Position numbers and translations under genes: made by a program. DNA of 64,000 bases. Origin: Sepiola atlantica. Lineage: Eukaryota; Mollusca; Cephalopoda; Sepiida; Sepiolidae. Shown one piece after another: positions 21,553-35,971 of this stretch. The notes under the pieces were generated by a model. The model did no database searches. It was not told the DNA's origin and saw only the letters and a list, made by a program, of their open reading frames with translations. Positions within the stretch are counted from its first letter, which is position 1, and every line of letters begins with the position of its first letter. The DNA lies in NCBI GenBank assembly GCA_963556195.1, contig OY744522.1, positions 36,216,483 to 36,280,482 of the forward strand, read 5' to 3'.

Positions 21553-24370
21553 GCTGCCGCGTCGGAAATGAACGCTCACCAGTAAACCGATGGAGACTCA
21601 GTCATATTTCTTGGGTGGGTAGACATCGATTTTCTATGTTTCTAACCAAGAATATTTTTAGTTTAAAAACAAACAAAACATGTTTAAAACATTTTTTTAC
21701 CCACTCTCTCCAAAAGTTTTTTTCACCCTCCCCCAAGAATACTAATATTTTCAGTTTAAAAAAAAGGTCGCCCCCCCCCCCCAAATTTATTTTTTGCCCT
21801 TCTCCGTAATAGTAATATTTTCAGTTAGAAAAAGAGAAAAAAAAAGAAATAATATCTACCCCCCCCCTAAATTTCTTTTTGTACTCTTCCCCATGAATAG
21901 TTATATTTTCAGTTAGAAACAGAAAAAAAAGAAAAAAATTTTAACCCCCCACCCCTCAAAAAAGAAAAGATATTTGTCACCCTTCCCCATGAATAGTAAT
22001 ATTTTCAGTTAGAAAAAGAATAAAAGTTTTTACCCCCCTCCCACCAAAAGTTTTTATTTTACCCTTCCCCATGAATAGGAATTGTATTTAAGTTAAAAAA
22101 AAAAATAAATAAAAAATTTTTTTACCCCCCCCCCCAAAAAAATTTTTTTTAGTTACCTTTCCCCATGAATAGTAATATTTTCAGTTAGAAAAAGGAAAAA
22201 AACATTCCCCCCCCCCCAAATTTTTTTTTTGTTACCCTTCCCCATGAATAGTAATATTTTCAGTTAGAAAAAGAGAAAAAAAAATTTTTTTTAGCCCCCC
22301 CCCACCCCCCCCAAATTTTTTTTTGTTACCCTTCCCCATGAGTAGTAATATTTTCAATAAGTAAAAAAAAAAAAAAAAATTTTACACCCCCCCTCACCCC
22401 CCCCCCCCAAAAATTTTTTTTGTTACCCTTCCCCATAAATTGGGATGTTTTCAGTTCAAAAAAAAAAAAAAAAAATTTTACCCCCCCCCCCAAAAATTTT
22501 TTTTTTGTTACCCTTCCCCATGAATAGTAATATTTTCAGTTAGAAAAAGAAAAAAAAAAAAATTTTTTACCCCCCCCCCCCCACCCATAAAAAAAAAATT
22601 TTTGTTACCCTTCCCCATGAGTAGTAATATTTTCAGTAAGAAAAAGAAAAAAAAAAAAATTTCCCCCCCACCCACCCCAAAAAAAATTTTTTTTTGTTAC
22701 CCTTCCCCATGAGTAGTAATATTTTCAGTTAGAAAAAGAAAAACAAAAAAATTTTTTTTACCCCCCCCACCCGAAAAAAAAAAAAATTTTGTTACCCTTC
22801 CCCATGAGTAGTAATATTTTCAGTTAGAAAAAGAAAAAAAAAATTTTTTTACCCCCCCCCAAAAAAAAAATTTTTTTTTGTTACCCTTCCCCATGAATAG
22901 TAATATTGTAAGTGAGAAAAAGAAAAAGGAAAAAACATTTTTTTACCCCATGCATAGTTAAAATAATGTAACCAAATTAGTAGGCCATATCAAAGAACTA
23001 ATATTTAAATATGCTATTGAAGGCGCCTACGTCATATCAAAGAACCGGTTTTGTTATTTTTCCAAAACGGTTACCCATTTAGTAATGGCCGAGATATTTG
23101 TTGCTTAACTTCCTATTTACAATAAAACCCCTTTGCTTATAAACGTAATGAATGTAAAGACTGATAATGTGTAAAGATCCTATCAAAATGACGTCACTTC
23201 CGGTCCAACCGGAAAGATGATTCAGCAATTTAGGTTTCCTAAATGGTCACCGATTTATGAATGGCTCGGATATGCCTTGTTTACTTTTAACTTATAGTAA
23301 AAAACATTCTCGGTACAACGTAATGTAAATAATGAATGAAAACTGTGAAAAAATCCTCTCACGATGACGTCACTACCGGATAAACCGGAAGTATGAGTCA
23401 GCAATTTAGTTTTCCTGAATGGTCACCGATTTACTAATAGCTCGGATATGCCTTGTTTACTTTTAACATTTAGTAAAAAACATTCTCTTAACAATGTAAT
23501 GTAAATAATGAATGAAAACTGTGAAAAAAATCCTCTCACAATGACGTCACTAAAGAGGGGAAGAGAAGCCTGGGAGGGTGGACCTCCTAGAAATGCAAAG
23601 GACAGACTCGTAGACCGGCGTAAATGAAGACCCGAAGGCCAAGACAATACCAGTCGAGACCCGAAGGCCAATACAATACCAGTCTATGTGGTTCAGTATT
23701 CATCGGAACAGATACTACACTTTGATCTTAGCCAAAAGGCCGAGAAAGACTTGAAATTTTAACAATAATCGCCATTGGAAGTATGGTTGAGAAAACACGC
23801 TGGTTGATGAAGAAAATGGCTTTAATTAATTGTATGAATAATTTTTATTAATATCACCTTATCGGAACGTATTGTGAATACATATGGAAACTTGATAATA
23901 GCAGTTATAAGTGTATATTTGTAAATCTGAATTTAATGGAAGGTTAAAAGGAATGTATTATGTAAATGAGGAAGCCCGTCTAATGTCTAAACGACGTTTA
24001 TTAAGGGTATAAAAGGCTGTTGAAATCTATTAATTTTAGTAAGATTCTTGCCGTTTTCACTTCTAATCGCCGCCTCGACTTGAAATTTCGTTCTACTCCA
24101 ATCTAATAATGTTATTTAAAGTTATCTAATGTAAATTTAATTAATTAATAAAAGTTTCCTAATTCTACAGGTATAAAAATATTATGAACGCTGACTCGAA
24201 AAGCTTAATTAATAAAATCTTAATTACTCGAGACCCCCCTCCCCTCTCTCTTCTGTTTACAAAAATTCCCCAGGACGGACAGACAGACAGACATCCTGAC
24301 AGAGAAGTGCTCGTTATATTATAAGTGGACTAGCCAAAATAGCCTCCCTACGGTCGTCTATTTTTGCTAG
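21553..24370. repeat. Satellite unit 3 (type A, 2.82 kb)
   Basis: Type A, one U2-like copy. Minisatellite about 21735-22960. TATAAAAG at 24008-24015. Nearly identical to unit 5. Confidence 0.9.
23552..23751 (-). ncRNA. U2 snRNA-like sequence, array copy 3
   Basis: 5' U2 domain identical to copy 1; GAAGAGAAGCC at its 3' end. Unit 3. Confidence 0.55.
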
Positions 24371-26369
24371 GCTGCCGCGTCGGAAATGAACGCTCACCAG
24401 TAAACCGATGGAGACTCAGTCATATTTCGTGGGTGGGTAGACATCGATTTTCTATGTTTCTAACCAAGAATATTTTTAGTTTAAAAACAAATAAAACAAT
24501 TTTAAATCATTTTTTTACCCACTCCCTCCAAAAGTTTTTTACACCCTCCCCCAAGAATACTAATATTTTCAGTTTAAAAAAAAGTTCGCCCCCCCAAACT
24601 TATTTTTTGCCCGTTCTCCGTAATAGTAATATTTTCAGTTAGAAAAAGAGAAAAAAAAAGAAATAATATCTATCCCCCCTCCTAAATTTCTTTTTGTACT
24701 CTTCCCCATGAAGTTATATTTTCAGTTAGAAACAGAAAAAAAAGAAAAAAATTTTTACCCCCCCACCCCAAAAAAAGAAAAGATATTTGTCACCCTTCCC
24801 CATGAATAGTAATATTTTCAGTTAGAAAAAGAAAAAAGTTTTTACCCCCCTCCCACCAAATTTTTTTATTTTACCCTTCCCCATGAATAGGTATTGTATT
24901 TAAGTTAAAAAAAAAATAAATAAAAAAAATTTTTACCCCCCCCCCCCCCAAATTTTTTTTTAGTTACCTTTCCCCATGAATAGTAATATTTTCAGTTAGA
25001 AAAAGGAAAAAAACATTTCCCCCCCCCTCCAAAATTTTTTTTTATTACCCTTCCCCATGAATAGTAATATTTTCAGTAAAAAGAAAAAAAAAAAAAAATT
25101 TTTAACCCCCCCTCACCTCCCCCCCCAAAAATTTTGTTACCCTTCCCCATGAATAGTAATATTTTCAGTTCAAAAAAAAAAAATAAAAATTTTACAGCCC
25201 CCAAACAAAAATTTTTTGTTACCCTTCCCCATGAATAGTAATATTTTCAGTTAGAAAAAGAAAAAAAAAAAAAAATTTTTACCCCCCCCTACCCAAAAAA
25301 AAAATTTTTTTTGTTACCCTTCCCCATGAGTAGTAATATTTTCAGTAAGAGAAAGAAAAAAAAAAAAAAATTTTTCCCCCCCCACCCAAAAAAAAATTTT
25401 TTTTTGTTACCCTTCCCCATGAGTAGTAATATTTTCAGTTAGAAAAAAAAAAAAAAAAAAATTTTTACCCCCCCCCAATCGAAAAAAAAAATAATTTTGG
25501 TACCCTTCCCCATGAGTAGTAATATTTTCAGTTAGAAAAAAAAAAAAAAAAAAAAAAAATTTTACCCCCCCCCCCACCCGAAAAAAAAAAAAAATTTGTT
25601 ACCCTTCCCCATGAATTGGAATGTTTTCAGTTGAAAAAAAAAAAAAAAAAAATTTTTACCCCCCCCCCCCCAAAAAAAATTTTTTTTTGTTACCCTTCCC
25701 CATGAATAGTAATATTGTAAGTGAGAAAAAGAAAAAGAAAAAAACATTTTTTTACCCCATGCATAGTTAAAATAATGTAACCAAATTAGTAGGCGCCTCG
25801 GTCATATCAAAGAACTAATGTTTAAATATGCTATTGAAGGCGCCTACGTCATATCAAAGAACCAGTTTTGTTATTTTTCCAAAATGGTTACCCATTTAGT
25901 AATGGCCGAGATATTTGTTGCTTAACTTCCTATTTACAATAAAACACCTTTGCTTATAAACGTAATGAATGTAAAGACTGATAATGTGAAAAGATCCTCT
26001 CAAAATGACGTCACTTCCGGTCCAACCGGAAAGATGATTCAGCAATTTAGGTTTCCTAAATGGTCACCGATTTATGAATGGCTCGGATATGCCTTGTTTA
26101 CTTTTAACTTATAGTAAAAAACATTCTCGGTACAACGTAATGTAAATAATGAATGAAAACTGTGAAAAAATCCTCTCACGATGACGTCACTACCGGATAA
26201 ACCGGAAGTATGAGTCAGCAATTTAGTTTTCCTGAATGGTCACCGATTTACTAATAGCTCGGATATGCCTTGTTTACTTTTAACATTTAGTAGAAAAAAT
26301 TCGCTTAACAATGTAATGTAAATAATGAATGAAAACTGTGAAAAAAATCCTCTCACAATGACGTCACTA

Positions 26370-26427
26370 AAGAGGGGAGGAGAAGCCTGGGAGGGTGGAC
26401 CTCCTAGAAATGCAAAGGACAGACCCG
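26370..26427 (-). repeat. Partial U2-element 3' piece, unit 4
   Basis: Same break at CAGACCC as at 20575. Confidence 0.7.
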
Positions 26428-26568
26428 GATATGCCTTGTTTACTTGTAATTTATAGTAAAAAACATTCTCTTAACAACGTAATGTAAATAATGAATGAAA
26501 ACTGAAAAAATCCTCTCACGATGACGTCACTTCCGGATTAACCAGAAGGATTCTCACAATGACGTCAC

Positions 26569-26765
26569 TAAGGGGAGGAGAAGCCTGGGAGGGTGGACCT
26601 CCTAGAACTGCAAAGGACAGACCCGTAGACCGGCGTAAATGAAGACCCGAAGGCCAAGACAATAGCAGTGAAGACCCGAAAGCCAAGACAATACCAGTCT
26701 ATGTGGTTCAGTATTCATCGGAACAGATACTACACTTTGATCTTAGCCAAAAGGCCGAGAAAGAC
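26569..26765 (-). ncRNA. U2 snRNA-like sequence, array copy 4
   Basis: 5' U2 domain identical to copy 1; otherwise like copies 2 and 6. Unit 4. Confidence 0.55.
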
Positions 26766-27289
26766 TTGAAATTTTAACAATAATCGCCATTGGAAGTATG
26801 GTTGAGAAAACACGCTGGTTGATGAAGAAAATGGGTTTAATTAATTGTATTAATCATTTTTATTAATATCACCATAAGGAACGTATTGTGAATACATATG
26901 GAAACTTGATAATAGCAGTTATAAGTGTATATTTGTAAATCTGAATTTAATGGAAGGTTAAAAGGAATGTATTATGTAAATGAGGAAGCCCGTCTAATGT
27001 CTAAACGACGTTTACTAAGGGTATAAAAGGCCGTTGAAATCTATTAATTTTAGTATGATTCTTGCCACGTTTTCACTTCTAATCGCCGCCTCGACTTGAA
27101 ATTTCTTTCTACTCCAATCTAATAAGGTTATTTAAAGTTATCTAATGTAAATTTAATTAATTAATAAAAGTTTCCTAATTCTACATGTATAAAAATATTA
27201 TGAACGCTGACTCGAAAAGCTTAATTAATAAAATCTTAATTACTCGAGACCCCCCTCCCCTCTCTCTTCTGTTTACAAAAATTCCCCAG

Positions 27290-27331
<42 letters not shown>

Positions 27332-27398
27332 GAAGTGCTCGTTATATTATAAGTGGACTAGCCAAAATAGCCTCCCTACGGTCGTCTATTTTTGCTAG

Positions 27399-30222
27399 GC
27401 TGCCGCGTCGGAAATGAACGCTCACCAGTAAACCGATGGAGACTCAGTCATATTTCTTGGGTGGGTAGACATCGATTTTCTATGTTTCTAACCAAGAATA
27501 TTTTTAGTTTAAAAACAAACAAAACATGTTTAAAACATTTTTTTACCCACTCTCTCCAAAAGTTTTTTTCACCCTCCCCCAAGAATACTAATATTTTCAG
27601 TTTAAAAAAAAGGTCGCCCCCCCCCCCCCAAATTTATTTTTTGCCCTTCTCCGTAATAGTAATATTTTCAGTTAGAAAAAGAGAAAAAAAAAGAAATAAT
27701 ATCTACCCCCCCCCTAAATTTCTTTTTGTACTCTTCCCCATGAATAGTTATATTTTCAGTTAGAAACAGAAAAAAAAGAAAAAAATTTTAACCCCCCACC
27801 CCTCAAAAAAGAAAAGATATTTGTCACCCTTCCCCATGAATAGTAATATTTTCAGTTAGAAAAAGAATAAAAGTTTTTACCCCCCTCCCACCAAAAGTTT
27901 TTATTTTACCCTTCCCCATGAATAGGAATTGTATTTAAGTTAAAAAAAAAAATAAATAAAAAATTTTTTTACCCCCCCCCCCAAAAAAATTTTTTTTAGT
28001 TACCTTTCCCCATGAATAGTAATATTTTCAGTTAGAAAAAGGAAAAAAACATTCCCCCCCCCCAAATTTTTTTTTTGTTACCCTTCCCCATGAATAGTAA
28101 TATTTTCAGTTAGAAAAAGAGAAAAAAAAATTTTTTTTAGCCCCCCCCCACCCCCCCCAAATTTTTTTTTGTTACCCTTCCCCATGAGTAGTAATATTTT
28201 CAATAAGTAAAAAAAAAAAAAAAAATTTTACACCCCCCCTCACCCCCCCCCCCCCAAAAAATTTTTTTTGTTACCCTTCCCCATAAATTGGGATGTTTTC
28301 AGTTCAAAAAAAAAAAAAAAAAATTTTACCCCCCCCCCCAAAAATTTTTTTTTTGTTACCCTTCCCCATGAATAGTAATATTTTCAGTTAGAAAAAGAAA
28401 AAAAAAAAAATTTTTTACCCCCCCCCCCCCCCCCACCCATAAAAAAAAAATTTTTGTTACCCTTCCCCATGAGTAGTAATATTTTCAGTAAGAAAAAGAA
28501 AAAAAAAAAAATTTCCCCCCCACCCACCCCAAAAAAAATTTTTTTTTGTTACCCTTCCCCATGAGTAGTAATATTTTCAGTTAGAAAAAGAAAAACAAAA
28601 AAATTTTTTTTACCCCCCCCACCCGAAAAAAAAAAAAATTTTGTTACCCTTCCCCATGAGTAGTAATATTTTCAGTTAGAAAAAGAAAAAAAAAATTTTT
28701 TTACCCCCCCCCAAAAAAAAAATTTTTTTTTGTTACCCTTCCCCATGAATAGTAATATTGTAAGTGAGAAAAAGAAAAAGGAAAAAACATTTTTTTACCC
28801 CATGCATAGTTAAAATAATGTAACCAAATTAGTAGGCCATATCAAAGAACTAATATTTAAATATGCTATTGAAGGCGCCTACGTCATATCAAAGAACCGG
28901 TTTTGTTATTTTTCCAAAACGGTTACCCATTTAGTAATGGCCGAGATATTTGTTGCTTAACTTCCTATTTACAATAAAACCCCTTTGCTTATAAACGTAA
29001 TGAATGTAAAGACTGATAATGTGTAAAGATCCTATCAAAATGACGTCACTTCCGGTCCAACCGGAAAGATGATTCAGCAATTTAGGTTTCCTAAATGGTC
29101 ACCGATTTATGAATGGCTCGGATATGCCTTGTTTACTTTTAACTTATAGTAAAAAACATTCTCGGTACAACGTAATGTAAATAATGAATGAAAACTGTGA
29201 AAAAATCCTCTCACGATGACGTCACTACCGGATAAACCGGAAGTATGAGTCAGCAATTTAGTTTTCCTGAATGGTCACCGATTTACTAATAGCTCGGATA
29301 TGCCTTGTTTACTTTTAACATTTAGTAAAAAACATTCTCTTAACAATGTAATGTAAATAATGAATGAAAACTGTGAAAAAAATCCTCTCACAATGACGTC
29401 ACTAAAGAGGGGAAGAGAAGCCTGGGAGGGTGGACCTCCTAGAAATGCAAAGGACAGACTCGTAGACCGGCGTAAATGAAGACCCGAAGGCCAAGACAAT
29501 ACCAGTCGAGACCCGAAGGCCAATACAATACCAGTCTATGTGGTTCAGTATTCATCGGAACAGATACTACACTTTGATCTTAGCCAAAAGGCCGAGAAAG
29601 ACTTGAAATTTTAACAATAATCGCCATTGGAAGTATGGTTGAGAAAACACGCTGGTTGATGAAGAAAATGGCTTTAATTAATTGTATGAATAATTTTTAT
29701 TAATATCACCTTATCGGAACGTATTGTGAATACATATGGAAACTTGATAATAGCAGTTATAAGTGTATATTTGTAAATCTGAATTTAATGGAAGGTTAAA
29801 AGGAATGTATTATGTAAATGAGGAAGCCCGTCTAATGTCTAAACGACGTTTATTAAGGGTATAAAAGGCTGTTGAAATCTATTAATTTTAGTAAGATTCT
29901 TGCCGTTTTCACTTCTAATCGCCGCCTCGACTTGAAATTTCGTTCTACTCCAATCTAATAATGTTATTTAAAGTTATCTAATGTAAATTTAATTAATTAA
30001 TAAAAGTTTCCTAATTCTACAGGTATAAAAATATTATGAACGCTGACTCGAAAAGCTTAATTAATAAAATCTTAATTACTCGAGACCCCCCTCCCCTCTC
30101 TCTTCTGTTTACAAAAATTCCCCAGGACGGACAGACAGACAGACATCCTGACAGAGAAGTGCTCGTTATATTATAAGTGGACTAGCCAAAATAGCCTCCC
30201 TACGGTCGTCTATTTTTGCTAG
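27399..30222. repeat. Satellite unit 5 (type A, 2.82 kb)
   Basis: Type A. Differs from unit 3 mainly in homopolymer lengths. TATAAAAG at 29860-29867. Units 5 and 6 together repeat units 3 and 4 with a 5.85 kb period. Confidence 0.9.
29404..29603 (-). ncRNA. U2 snRNA-like sequence, array copy 5
   Basis: Same as copy 3. Unit 5. Confidence 0.55.
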
Positions 30223-32215
30223 GCTGCCGCGTCGGAAATGAACGCTCACCAGTAAACCGATGGAGACTCAGTCATATTTCGTGGGTGGGTAGACATCGAT
30301 TTTCTATGTTTCTAACCAAGAATATTTTTAGTTTAAAAACAAATAAAACAATTTTAAATCATTTTTTTACCCACTCCCTCCAAAAGTTTTTTACACCCTC
30401 CCCCAAGAATACTAATATTTTCAGTTTAAAAAAAAGTTCGCCCCCCCAAACTTATTTTTTGCCCGTTCTCCGTAATAGTAATATTTTCAGTTAGAAAAAG
30501 AGAAAAAAAAAGAAATAATATCTATCCCCCCTCCTAAATTTCTTTTTGTACTCTTCCCCATGAAGTTATATTTTCAGTTAGAAACAGAAAAAAAAGAAAA
30601 AAATTTTTACCCCCCCACCCCAAAAAAAGAAAAGATATTTGTCACCCTTCCCCATGAATAGTAATATTTTCAGTTAGAAAAAGAAAAAAGTTTTTACCCC
30701 CCTCCCACCAAATTTTTTTATTTTACCCTTCCCCATGAATAGGTATTGTATTTAAGTTAAAAAAAAAATAAATAAAAAAAATTTTTACTCCCCCCCCCCC
30801 CAAATTTTTTTTTAGTTACCTTTCCCCATGAATAGTAATATTTTCAGTTAGAAAAAGGAAAAAAACATTTCCCCCCCCCTCCAAAATTTTTTTTTATTAC
30901 CCTTCCCCATGAATAGTAATATTTTCAGTAAAAAGAAAAAAAAAAAAAAATTTTTAACCCCCCCTCACCTCCCCCCCCAAAAATTTTGTTACCCTTCCCC
31001 ATGAATAGTAATATTTTCAGTTCAAAAAAAAAAAATAAAAATTTTACAGCCCCCAAACAAAAATTTTTTGTTACCCTTCCCCATGAATAGTAATATTTTC
31101 AGTTAGAAAAAGAAAAAAAAAAAAAAATTTTTACCCCCCCCTACCCAAAAAAAAAATTTTTTTTGTTACCCTTCCCCATGAGTAGTAATATTTTCAGTAA
31201 AAAGAAAAAAAAAAAAAATTTTTCCCCCCCCACCCAAAAAAAAATTTTTTTTTGTTACCCTTCCCCATGAGTAGTAATATTTTCAGTTAGAAAAAAAAAA
31301 AAAAAAAAATTTTTACCCCCCCCCCAATCGAAAAAAAAAATAATTTTGGTACCCTTCCCCATGAGTAGTAATATTTTCAGTTAGAAAAAAAAAAAAAAAA
31401 AAAAAAAATTTTACCCCCCCCCCCACCCGAAAAAAAAAAAAAATTTGTTACCCTTCCCCATGAATTGGAATGTTTTCAGTTGAAAAAAAAAAAAAAAAAA
31501 ATTTTTACCCCCCCCCCCAAAAAAAATTTTTTTTTGTTACCCTTCCCCATGAATAGTAATATTGTAAGTGAGAAAAAGAAAAAGAAAAAAACATTTTTTT
31601 ACCCCATGCATAGTTAAAATAATGTAACCAAATTAGTAGGCGCCTCGGTCATATCAAAGAACTAATGTTTAAATATGCTATTGAAGGCGCCTACGTCATA
31701 TCAAAGAACCAGTTTTGTTATTTTTCCAAAATGGTTACCCATTTAGTAATGGCCGAGATATTTGTTGCTTAACTTCCTATTTACAATAAAACACCTTTGC
31801 TTATAAACGTAATGAATGTAAAGACTGATAATGTGAAAAGATCCTCTCAAAATGACGTCACTTCCGGTCCAACCGGAAAGATGATTCAGCAATTTAGGTT
31901 TCCTAAATGGTCACCGATTTATGAATGGCTCGGATATGCCTTGTTTACTTTTAACTTATAGTAAAAAACATTCTCGGTACAACGTAATGTAAATAATGAA
32001 TGAAAACTGTGAAAAAATCCTCTCACGATGACGTCACTACCGGATAAACCGGAAGTATGAGTCAGCAATTTAGTTTTCCTGAATGGTCACCGATTTACTA
32101 ATAGCTCGGATATGCCTTGTTTACTTTTAACATTTAGTAGAAAAAATTCGCTTAACAATGTAATGTAAATAATGAATGAAAACTGTGAAAAAAATCCTCT
32201 CACAATGACGTCACT

Positions 32216-32274
32216 AAAGAGGGGAGGAGAAGCCTGGGAGGGTGGACCTCCTAGAAATGCAAAGGACAGACCCG
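32216..32274 (-). repeat. Partial U2-element 3' piece, unit 6
   Basis: Same break at CAGACCC as in units 2 and 4. Confidence 0.7.
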
Positions 32275-32419
32275 GATATGCCTTGTTTACTTGTAATTTA
32301 TAGTAAAAAACATTCTCTTAACAACGTAATGTAAATAATGAATGAAAACTGTGAAAAAATCCTCTCACGATGACGTCACTTCCGGATTAACCAGAAGGAT
32401 TCTCACAATGACGTCACTA

Positions 32420-32614
32420 AGGGGAGGAGAAGCCTGGGAGGGTGGACCTCCTAGAACTGCAAAGGACAGACCCGTAGACCGGCGTAAATGAAGACCCGAA
32501 GGCCAAGACAATAGCAGTGAAGACCCGAAAGCCAAGACAATACCAGTCTATGTGGTTCAGTATTCATCGGAACAGATACTACACTTTGATCTTAGCCAAA
32601 AGGCCGAGAAAGAC
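32420..32614 (-). ncRNA. U2 snRNA-like sequence, array copy 6
   Basis: Same as copy 4. Unit 6. Confidence 0.55.
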
Positions 32615-33228
32615 TTGAAATTTTAACAATAATCGCCATTGGAAGTATGGTTGAGAAAACACGCTGGTTGATGAAAAAAATGGGTTTAATTAATTGTATT
32701 AATCATTTTTATTAATATCACCATAAGGAACGTATTGTGAATACATATGGAAACTTGATAATAGCAGTTATAAGTGTATATTTGTAAATCTGAATTTAAT
32801 GGAAGGTTAAAAGGAATGTATTATGTAAATGAGGAAGCCCGTCTAATGTCTAAACGACGTTTATTAAGGGTATAAAAGGCTGTTGAAATCTATTAATTTT
32901 AGTATGATTCTTGCCACGTTTTCACTTCTAATCGCCGCCTCGACTTGAAATTTCGTTCTACTCCAATCTAATAAGATTATTTAAAGTTATCTAATGTAAA
33001 TTTAATTAATTAATAAAAGTTTCCTAATTCTACATGTATAAAAATATTATGAACGCTGACTCGAAAAGCTTAATTAATAAAATCTTAATTACTCGAGACC
33101 CCCCTCTCTTCTGTTTACAAAAATTCCCCAGGACGGACAGACAGACAGACATCCTGACAGAGAAGTGCTCGTTATATTATAAGTGGACTAGCCAAAATAG
33201 CCTCCCTACGGTCGTCTATTTTTGCTAG

Positions 33229-35971
33229 GCTGCCGCGTCGGAAATGAACGCTCACCAGTAAACCGATGGAGACTCAGTCATATTTCGTGGGTGGGTAGAC
33301 ATCGATTTTCTATGTTTCTAACCAAGAATATTTTTAGTTTAAAAACAAATAAAACATGTTTAAAACATTTTTTTACCCACTCTCTCCAAAAGTTTTTTTC
33401 ACCCTCCCCCAAGAATACTAATATTTTCAGTTTAAAAAAAAGGTCGCCCCCCCCCCCAATTTATTTTGTGCCCTTATCCGTAATAGTAATATTTTCAGTT
33501 AGAAAAAGAGAAAAAAAAAGAAATAATATCTACCCCCCTCCTAAATTTCTTTTTGTACTCTTCCCCATGAATAGTTATATTTTCAGTTAGAAACAGAAAA
33601 AAAAGAAAAAAATTTTTACCCCCCACCCCAAAAAAAAGAAAAGATATTTGTCACCCTTCCCCATGAATAGAAATATTTTCAGTTAGAAAAAGGAAAAAAA
33701 CATTTCCCCCCCCCAAAAAAATTTTTATTTTATTTTACCCTTCCCCATGAATAGGAATTTTTTTAAGTTAAAAACAAAAAAAAAAAAAAATTTTTTACCC
33801 CCCCCCCTATAAAAAAAATTTTTTTTAGTTACCCTTCCCCATGAATAGTAATATTTTCAGTTAGAAAAAGAGAAAAAAAAAAAAATTTTTTACCCCACCC
33901 CCCCCCCAAAATTTTTTTTGTTACCCTTCCCCATGAGTAGTAATATTTTCAGTAAGAAAAAGAAAAAAAAAAAAAATTTTACCCCCCCTCACCCCCCCCC
34001 AAAATTTTTTTGTTACCCTTCCCCATGAATAGTAATATTTTCAGTTAGAAAAAGAAAAAAAAAAAAAAAAATTTTACCCCCCCCACCCCAAAAAAAATTT
34101 TTTTTTGTTACCCTTCCCCATGAGTAGTAATATTTTCAGTAAGAAAAAGAAAAAAAAAAAAAATTCCCCCCCCCCTCCAACCCAAAAAAAAAATTTTTTT
34201 TGTTACCCTTCCCCATGAGTAGTAATATTTTCAGTTAGAAAAAGAAAATAAAAAAAAAATTTTTTACCCCCCCGAAAAAAAAAAAAAATTTTGTTACCCT
34301 TCCCCATGATTAGTAATATTTTCAGTTAGAAAAAGAAAAAAAAAAAAAAAATTTTTACCCCCCCCCCCACCCGAAAAAAAAAAAATTTTTGTTACCCTTC
34401 CCCATGAATTGGAATGTTTTCAGTTGAAAAAAAAAAAAAAAAAATTTTACCCCCCCCCCCCCCAAAAAAAAAAATTTTTTTTGTTACCCTTCCCCATGAA
34501 TAGTAATATTGTAAGTGAGAAAAAGAAAAAGAAAAAAACATTTTTTTACCCCATGCATAGTTAAAATAATGTAACCAAATTAGTAGGCGCCTCGGTCATA
34601 TCAAAGAACTAATGTTTAAATATGCTATTGAAGGCGCCTACGTCATATCAAAGAACCAGTTTTGTTATTTTTCCAAAACGGTTACCCATTTAGTAATGGC
34701 CGAGATATTTGTTGCTTAACTTCCTATTCACAATAAAACACCTTTGCTTATAAACGTAATGAATGTAAAGACTGATAATGTGAAAAGATCCTCTCAAAAT
34801 GACGTCACTTCCGTTCCAACCGGAAAGATGATTCAGCAATTTAGGTTTCCTAAATGGTCACCGATTTATGAATGGCTCGGATATGCCTTGTTTACTTTTA
34901 ACTTATAGTAAAAAACATTCTCGGTACAACGTAATGTAAATAATGAATGAAAACTGAAAAAATCCTCTCACGATGACGTCACTACCGGATAAACCGGAAG
35001 TATGAGTCAGCAATTTAGTTTTCCTGAATGGTCACTGATTTACTAATAGCTCGGATATGTCTTGTTTACTTTTAACATTTAGTAGAAAACATTCTCTTAA
35101 CATTGTAATGTAAATAATGAATGAAAACTGTGAAAAAAATCCTCTCACAATGACGTCACTAAAGAGGGGAGGCGAAGCCTGGGAGGGTGGACCTCCTAGA
35201 ACTGCACAGGACAGTCCCGTAGACCGGCGTAAATGAAGACCCGAAGGCCAAGACAATAGCAGTGAAGACCCGAAAGCCAAGACAATACCAGTCTATGTGG
35301 TTCAGTATTCATCGGAACAGATACTACACTTTGATCTTAGCCAAAAGGCCGAGAAAGACTTGAAATTTTAACAATAATCGCGATTGCAAGTATGGTTGAG
35401 AAAACACGCTGAGAAAATGAGAAAATGGCTTTAATTAATTGTATTAATAAGTTTTATTAATATCACCTTACTGGAACGTATTGTGAATACATATGGAAAC
35501 TTGATAATAGCAGTTATAAGTGTATATTTGTAAATCTGAATTTAATGGAAGGTTAAAAGGAATGTATTATGTAAATGAGGAAGCCCGTCTAATGTCTAAA
35601 CGACGTTTACTAAGGGTATAAAAGGCCGTTGAAATCTATTAATTTTAATGTGATTCTTGCCACGTTTTCACTTCTAATCGTCGCCTCGACTTGAAATTTC
35701 TTTCTACTCCAATCTAATAAGGTTATTTAATGTTATCTAATGTAAATTTAATTAATTAATAAAAGTTTCCTAATTCTACAGGTATAAAAATATTATGAAC
35801 GCTGACTCGAAAAGCTTAATTAATTAAATCTTAATTACTCGAGACCTCCCCTCTCTCTTGTTTACAAAAATTCCCCAGGACAGACAGACAGACATCCTGA
35901 CAGAGAAGTGCTCGTTATATTATAAGTGGACTAGCCAAAATAGCCTCCCTACGGTCGTCTATTTTTGCTAG
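33229..35971. repeat. Satellite unit 7 (type A-like, 2.74 kb)
   Basis: One U2-like copy with private substitutions (ACAGTCCCGTAGACC, GGCGAAGCC). Minisatellite about 33440-34555. TATAAAAG at 35617-35624. Confidence 0.9.
35162..35361 (-). ncRNA. U2 snRNA-like sequence, array copy 7
   Basis: 5' U2 domain unchanged. The 3' part keeps GGCGAAGCC and GTGCAGTTCTAGG, which are closer to the dispersed copy at 56876 than the other array copies are. Confidence 0.55.

Larger units (their letters stand above)
24371..27398. repeat. Satellite unit 4 (type B, 3.03 kb)
   Basis: Type B, with a partial plus a complete U2-like copy. Minisatellite about 24550-25765. TATAAAAG at 27022-27029. Nearly identical to unit 6 and close to unit 2. 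Confidence 0.9.
30223..33228. repeat. Satellite unit 6 (type B, 3.01 kb)
   Basis: Type B. Differences from unit 4 include GTAAAAAGAAA for GTAAGAGAAAG near 31200, CTGTGAAAAAAT for CTGAAAAAAT near 32350, and GATGAAAAAAATG for GATGAAGAAAATG near 32675. The last 0.4 kb resembles type A, with a short (GACA)n. TATAAAAG at 32871-32878. Confidence 0.9.
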
